Below, piece after piece: positions 60,286-64,000 of a stretch of DNA of 64,000 nucleotides. Origin of the DNA: Marinococcus sp. PL1-022 (GTDB taxonomy: Bacteria; Bacillota; Bacilli; Bacillales; Marinococcaceae); the NCBI RefSeq assembly GCF_033845285.1, contig NZ_JAWXCX010000001.1:387495-451494 (forward strand). The letters are read 5' to 3'. The position numbers and the translations under genes were made by a program. How positions within the stretch are numbered: the first letter of the stretch is position 1; the number at the start of each line of letters is the position of its first letter. The notes under the pieces are model-generated. The model saw only the letters and a program-made list of their open reading frames with translations. It was not told the DNA's origin and made no database searches.

Positions 60286-61305
60286 ATGAAAAAGAACAAA
60301 TGGATGCTTGCGTCAACCGCAGTACTGGGAACAGCTTTTATTGCTGCATGCGGAGCCGATAATTCAGAATCATCAACTGCGGAGGGCGAAAACAGCGGCA
60401 GCTCCAGCGAAGAAAAAACCAGTGAAGATAAGGGAGAGAAAAGTAGTGGTGAAGTGACCGTAGAGCATGAACTGGGGGAAACAACGGTGCCTGAAGATCC
60501 GGAAAATGTTGTCGTATTTAATTACGAAATGCTCGAAACGCTGGATGAGCTTAATGTAGGTGTAAATGGTGTAGCCCAGGAATCGCTTCCTTCGTACCTG
60601 GATGATTACAGCAGCGATGAATACGAAAACATTGGAAGCTTAAAAGAACCCGATTTTGAAGCAATTAATGCAATGGAGCCCGATGTGATTATCATTTCAG
60701 GGCGTCAGAGCGAGGCCTACGAAGAATTGAGTGAGATTGCCCCAACTGTTTATACAGCAGTGGATACAGAAAATTACATGGAGTCGTTTGACAGCAATAT
60801 GGAAATGGTGGGGGAGATTTTCCAAAAAGAAGAGCAGGTACAGGAGAAGGTAGACGAGCTTCATACCCGCATTGACGATTTAAAGGAAACGACTGAAGAT
60901 GTAGGACCGTCTCTGGTGACGCTTGTAAATGACGGTTCCTTGAGTGTTTACGGTGAAGGCTCCCGCTTCGGGCTTATTCATGATGTGTTCGGTGTACCGG
61001 CAGCGGATGAAAATATCGAAGCATCCACACACGGACAGAGTGCTTCCTTTGAATACTTAGCCGAAGAAGATCCAGAGCACCTCTTCGTAGTGGATCGCAG
61101 TGCGGTAGTCAGTCAGGGCGGAGAAGAGCAGACAGCTGCTGAAACGCTTGACAACGATATTGTAAACAAAACACAGGCAGCTCAGAATGATAATATTCAT
61201 TATTTGGATCCGGAATACTGGTACCTATCCGGCGGTGGTCTGCAGTCGATGGATGAGATGATTACAGAAATTGAAGAAGCAGTGGCTTCGTCCGAAGAAC
61301 AATAA
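60286..61305 (+). CDS. yclQ: Siderophore-binding lipoprotein (YclQ-like)
   Basis: A 339-residue substrate-binding lipoprotein. It has a signal peptide with lipobox (FIAAC; Cys about residue 22), an acidic Ser/Glu linker of about 40 residues, then a PeriplasmicBP_2 fold (ENVVVFNYEMLETLDELNVGVNGV; EPDFEAINAMEPDVIIISGRQSEAYEEL; LVTLVNDGSLSVYGEGSRFGLIHDVFG). It resembles the petrobactin-binding protein YclQ. The unusually acidic linker fits the haloalkaliphilic character. The start is ATG 60286, after CAGGGGG. Confidence 0.93.
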   Translation: MKKNKWMLASTAVLGTAFIAACGADNSESSTAEGENSGSSSEEKTSEDKGEKSSGEVTVEHELGETTVPEDPENVVVFNYEMLETLDELNVGVNGVAQESLPSYLDDYSSDEYENIGSLKEPDFEAINAMEPDVIIISGRQSEAYEELSEIAPTVYTAVDTENYMESFDSNMEMVGEIFQKEEQVQEKVDELHTRIDDLKETTEDVGPSLVTLVNDGSLSVYGEGSRFGLIHDVFGVPAADENIEASTHGQSASFEYLAEEDPEHLFVVDRSAVVSQGGEEQTAAETLDNDIVNKTQAAQNDNIHYLDPEYWYLSGGGLQSMDEMITEIEEAVASSEEQ

Positions 61306-61346
61306 AAAATAGTCACGTGCCTGATGATGGCATGTGACTATTTTTT
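61304..61346. terminator. Bidirectional terminator between yclQ and bdbC
   Basis: A long stem with AAATAGTCACGTGCC against GGCATGTGACTATTT (one G-T pair) and a 7-nt loop, with A-run and T-run flanks. The bdbC stop codon (61338-61340, minus strand) lies inside the stem. Confidence 0.9.
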
Positions 61347-61742
61347 GCTTACAGCGATAACCAAAAGAGCGATGGAAATAATTAAAAATGCCGTAAATGA
61401 AAGAAAAGGGATAGTAATGAACCCGAGCCACTGCGCGGATTGATCGGAGCAGGAAACCGTCCCGGTGCATTCCGTTGCATGCTGCAGCACCGGAAGCTTC
61501 TGATACAGGTAATGGTAACCAGCAAGCAGCATGCCGGGGACTGCAAGAGGAAGCGCATACCATATGACCTGCCGCTCCCCGCGAAATACAGCAATGCCTA
61601 AAATAACAGCGAGCGGGTACATAAGAATGCGCTGGTACCAGCAAAGCTCGCATGGGGTGTACCCTAAAATTTCGCTGAACGATAAGCTGCCGAGCGTCGC
61701 GATAATGGCCACCAGCCAGGCCGCACTTAACCAACGTTCCAT
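61338..61742 (-). CDS. bdbC: DsbB-family disulfide oxidoreductase BdbC
   Basis: A 134-residue four-helix membrane protein that reoxidises BdbD with quinone. Cys pairs are TPCELCWYQR (first loop) and HATECTGTVSCS (second loop). It begins 5 bp after the bdbD stop on the minus strand, so the two are co-expressed, as in B. subtilis bdbDC. Confidence 0.94.
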   Translation of the reverse strand: MERWLSAAWLVAIIATLGSLSFSEILGYTPCELCWYQRILMYPLAVILGIAVFRGERQVIWYALPLAVPGMLLAGYHYLYQKLPVLQHATECTGTVSCSDQSAQWLGFITIPFLSFTAFLIISIALLVIAVSKK

Positions 61743-61747
61743 AGACG

Positions 61748-62434
61748 CTATTCCCCTGCCTCTTCTTCAATCATGTCGAGCAGCTCCTGGTAGCTGTCAC
61801 CTTCAAACAATTCTCCGTTCACAAATACGGAAGGTGTGCTGTTTACACCAAGGTCTTCGGCCATGGAACGGTCATTTTCCACGTTTTCTTCATAGGTGCC
61901 GTTTTCAAAAGCCTCGACCACTGTTGTTACTTCTTCTTCGGAAGCAGTCTGCTGGAGCAGCTCCGTCAGACGCTCCTGGTCAAAGTAGTTGCCGCTTTCG
62001 TTCTGCGGCTGATTGGCAAACAACGTATCATGGAAATTCCAGAAGGCTTCATCCCCGAGTTCACCGTAGACGGCTTCACTGAATTCTGCAGCTGTCGTGG
62101 AATCTTCACTTAGAAATGGGTAATGCACGTAATGGAAAGTGGCATCGCCGGAATCGATAAACTGGGATTCGATTTCAGGAGCAACAGATTCATGAAAATT
62201 TTTACACGCTGGGCATTTATAGTCCCCGAATTCAACGACCGTTACCGGGGCCTCCTCGTCCCCTTTAAGCGGCTGGCCGCTTGTATCAAGATTTTCTCCG
62301 CTGCCCCCGCCGGAATTATTACTGCTGCCGCCGCTGAAATTCCCGACAAGAATAATAGCTAGCAAAATCACAGCTATAACGGCTACAATGGCTGCAAATG
62401 TACGGCCCGAACTCGGCCTTGGTTTTTTGGACAT
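61748..62434 (-). CDS. bdbD: DsbA-like thiol-disulfide oxidoreductase BdbD
   Basis: A 228-residue membrane-anchored thioredoxin-fold oxidase that introduces disulfides into exported proteins. An N-terminal transmembrane helix (~12-32) and a Gly/Ser linker lead to the active site FGDYKCPACKNFHE and cis-Pro GVNSTPSVFVNG. I start it at 62434, preceded by AAAGGAGG on the minus strand; the frame extends to 62494 without a ribosome-binding site. Confidence 0.94.
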   Translation of the reverse strand: MSKKPRPSSGRTFAAIVAVIAVILLAIILVGNFSGGSSNNSGGGSGENLDTSGQPLKGDEEAPVTVVEFGDYKCPACKNFHESVAPEIESQFIDSGDATFHYVHYPFLSEDSTTAAEFSEAVYGELGDEAFWNFHDTLFANQPQNESGNYFDQERLTELLQQTASEEEVTTVVEAFENGTYEENVENDRSMAEDLGVNSTPSVFVNGELFEGDSYQELLDMIEEEAGE

Positions 62435-62539
62435 AGGTTCCTCCTTTCGTGCCTGTGCTGTATATGTATCAAACGTAGAATTCAGTACCTTCATAATTTA
62501 CCATAAATTGTTGGAAACTCAAGAGTCCGTAAAAAAACT

Positions 62540-62575
62540 ACTAAAAAGAAAGAGAACTGCCTGAAGAGGCAGCTC
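62540..62575 (-). terminator. ilvD terminator (minus strand)
   Basis: On the minus strand AGCTGCCT-CTTC-AGGCAGTT is followed by a pyrimidine/T-rich tract (CTCTTTCTTTTTAG), 10 bp after the ilvD stop. Confidence 0.75.
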
Positions 62576-62584
62576 CCGTAAAAT

Positions 62585-64000
62585 TTATAAATCTGCGTCT
62601 GTAACTGCACCTTTAGCACTGGAAGAAACGAGTTTGGCGTATTTGGCAAGAGCTCCGCGTTTTTCCGGAAGGTCCGGCGCCTGCCAGGCGTTCCGGCGTC
62701 TTTCAAACTCTTCGTCGGAAATGTGGAGGTTGATCTCCTGCGTGTCACTGTCAATGGAGATAGTGTCGCCGTTCTCAAGCAGGCCGATTGGTCCACCAAC
62801 GCTTGCTTCAGGCGCTACGTGCCCAATAACGAAGCCGTGCGATCCGCCGGAAAAGCGACCGTCTGTCATAAGAGCTACCTTACCGCCGAGGCCGCGGCCG
62901 ACGATCATGGAAGTAACAGAAAGCATCTCCGGCATGCCCGGGCCGCCCTGTGGGCCGACGTAACGGATAACGAGTACGTCGCCCTCAACAATGTCCCCGT
63001 CCATGATGGCCTTTGTGGCCGATTCTTCGCTGTTAAATACTTTTACTGTACCCTCGAACCGGCTGATCTTCTGGCCGGACAGCTTGATCACAGAGCCTTC
63101 CGGTGCGACGTTTCCTTTTAAAACGACAAGCGGGCCGGTTTTTTTGAACGGTTCAGCCAGAGGGCGGATAACTTCCTGCCCCTCCTTCAGGGAAGGTACA
63201 GCGTCAAGGTTTTCTGCAAGCGTCTTGCTCGTTACCGTAAGGCAGTCACCGTGCAGCAGTCCTTCCTCATGGAGAAGCTTCATGACTGCCGGTACCCCGC
63301 CAATTTCATAAAGGTCCTGCATGACATACTTGCCGCTCGGTTTCAGGTCGGCAATATGCGGCACGTTCTGGCGGACGCGCTCAAAATCGTCATAGGACAG
63401 ATCCACGTCTGCCGAATGAGCAATCGCGAGAAGGTGTAAAAATGCGTTAGTGGAGCCGCCAAGGGCCATAACAACCGTAATGGCATTTTCGAACGCCTTT
63501 TTCGTCATAATATCCTTTGGAAGGATATTATTTTCAAGCAGCTCGATGGTTAATTCCCCGGCCTGCCTGCACTCGGTTTCCTTGTATTCGTAAATCGCAG
63601 GCGTGGAGGAAGAACCGGGAATGCTCATGCCAAGCGCTTCTACCGCAGCAGCCATCGTGTTGGCTGTATACATGCCGCCGCAGGCACCGGCGCCCGGGCA
63701 GGCGTTGCATTCCACCTGATGAAGTTCTTCGTCGCTGATCTGGCCGGTCTGGTGCTGGCCGACAGCCTCGAAGGAGGACACAATATCAATGTCTTTGCCG
63801 TTTAGTTTGCCAGGCTGAATAGTTCCACCATAAACATACACGGAAGGGATATTCATACGGGCCAGAGAAATCACACAGCCCGGTGTCGTTTTATCGCAGC
63901 CGCCGATCGCGACGACCCCGTCGAGACGCTCTGCATTGGTGACAGTTTCGATTGAGTCAGCAATAATTTCACGGCTTGGAAGAGAGTAATGCATGCCTTC
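62585..64000 (-). CDS. ilvD: Dihydroxy-acid dehydratase IlvD (5'-truncated by window edge)
   Basis: An Fe-S enzyme of branched-chain amino acid synthesis (2,3-dihydroxy-isovalerate/-methylvalerate to 2-oxo acids). About 470 C-terminal residues are visible; the first ~85 lie beyond the window. Motifs: [19 protein letters not shown] and [21 protein letters not shown] with Fe-S-ligating Cys, GSSSTPA, and the C-terminal [22 protein letters not shown]. The frame is open to the edge ([11 protein letters not shown]). The ribosome-binding site and regulation are not visible. Confidence 0.96.
   Translation of the reverse strand, partial: EGMHYSLPSREIIADSIETVTNAERLDGVVAIGGCDKTTPGCVISLARMNIPSVYVYGGTIQPGKLNGKDIDIVSSFEAVGQHQTGQISDEELHQVECNACPGAGACGGMYTANTMAAAVEALGMSIPGSSSTPAIYEYKETECRQAGELTIELLENNILPKDIMTKKAFENAITVVMALGGSTNAFLHLLAIAHSADVDLSYDDFERVRQNVPHIADLKPSGKYVMQDLYEIGGVPAVMKLLHEEGLLHGDCLTVTSKTLAENLDAVPSLKEGQEVIRPLAEPFKKTGPLVVLKGNVAPEGSVIKLSGQKISRFEGTVKVFNSEESATKAIMDGDIVEGDVLVIRYVGPQGGPGMPEMLSVTSMIVGRGLGGKVALMTDGRFSGGSHGFVIGHVAPEASVGGPIGLLENGDTISIDSDTQEINLHISDEEFERRRNAWQAPDLPEKRGALAKYAKLVSSSAKGAVTDADL

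Overview
The window is a chromosomal core segment from a low-to-mid GC Gram-positive bacterium of the Bacillaceae. The gene order secA-prfB-yvjA-ctpB-minJ-uvrBA-yvlBCD-hprK-lgt-ppaX-yvoF-hisZGDBHAFI-(TPR)-trxB-nudix-rapZ-yvcK-whiA-crh-clpP-rpoN-cggR-gapA-pgk-tpiA-gpmI-eno-secG-est-rnr-smpB-ssrA follows the Bacillus subtilis arrangement closely. Exported proteins (CtpB, the PepSY proteins, the siderophore-binding lipoprotein) are very rich in Asp and Glu, which suggests a salt- and/or alkali-adapted Bacillaceae. The genus cannot be fixed from the sequence alone.

Layout. 1-7.1 kb: 3' part of secA, prfB with its programmed +1 frameshift, a YitT-family membrane protein, a repeat-bearing intergenic region, and the CtpB protease with the MinJ-like topological factor. 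7.1-14 kb: SOS-controlled uvrBA and the yvlBCD envelope genes. 14-24 kb: hprK-lgt-ppaX-yvoF and an uninterrupted histidine operon. 24-30 kb: a TPR protein, trxB (strikingly GC-rich), then nudix-rapZ-yvcK-whiA-crh. 30-40 kb: clpP (minus strand, CtsR box), rpoN/sigL, and the glycolytic genes under a textbook CggR operator. 40-46.4 kb: secG, two esterase genes, rnr, smpB, tmRNA, a ZIP metal transporter and a tRNA-Thr. 46.5-51.8 kb: the accessory part, with three small unrecognised membrane proteins, an OmpR-type two-component system, two PepSY-repeat proteins and a degenerate peroxiredoxin-like protein. 52-56.8 kb: class Ib ribonucleotide reductase nrdIEF with ymaB and ydbP. 56.9-64 kb: a small lipoprotein, a Fur-controlled yclNOPQ-type siderophore importer, bdbDC disulfide-forming proteins and the 3' part of ilvD.

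How the genes work together. HPr kinase/phosphorylase, the HPr paralogue Crh, PpaX, YvcK, CggR and the lower glycolytic enzymes form a neighbourhood for carbon-flux sensing and control. A cre-like site before rpoN fits that theme. rnr-smpB-ssrA together with clpP form a trans-translation and quality-control set. secA, secG, prfB, lgt and bdbDC serve protein export and maturation.

The most promising less-described unit is the 46.5-51.1 kb two-component/PepSY module. Both PepSY genes carry the same TTCTCA-type repeats with 11-bp (or 22-bp) periodicity. The last repeat lies at an identical distance from the predicted -10 element in both cases, which suggests a shared response-regulator operator. 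No phage, insertion sequence, CRISPR array or rRNA was seen.
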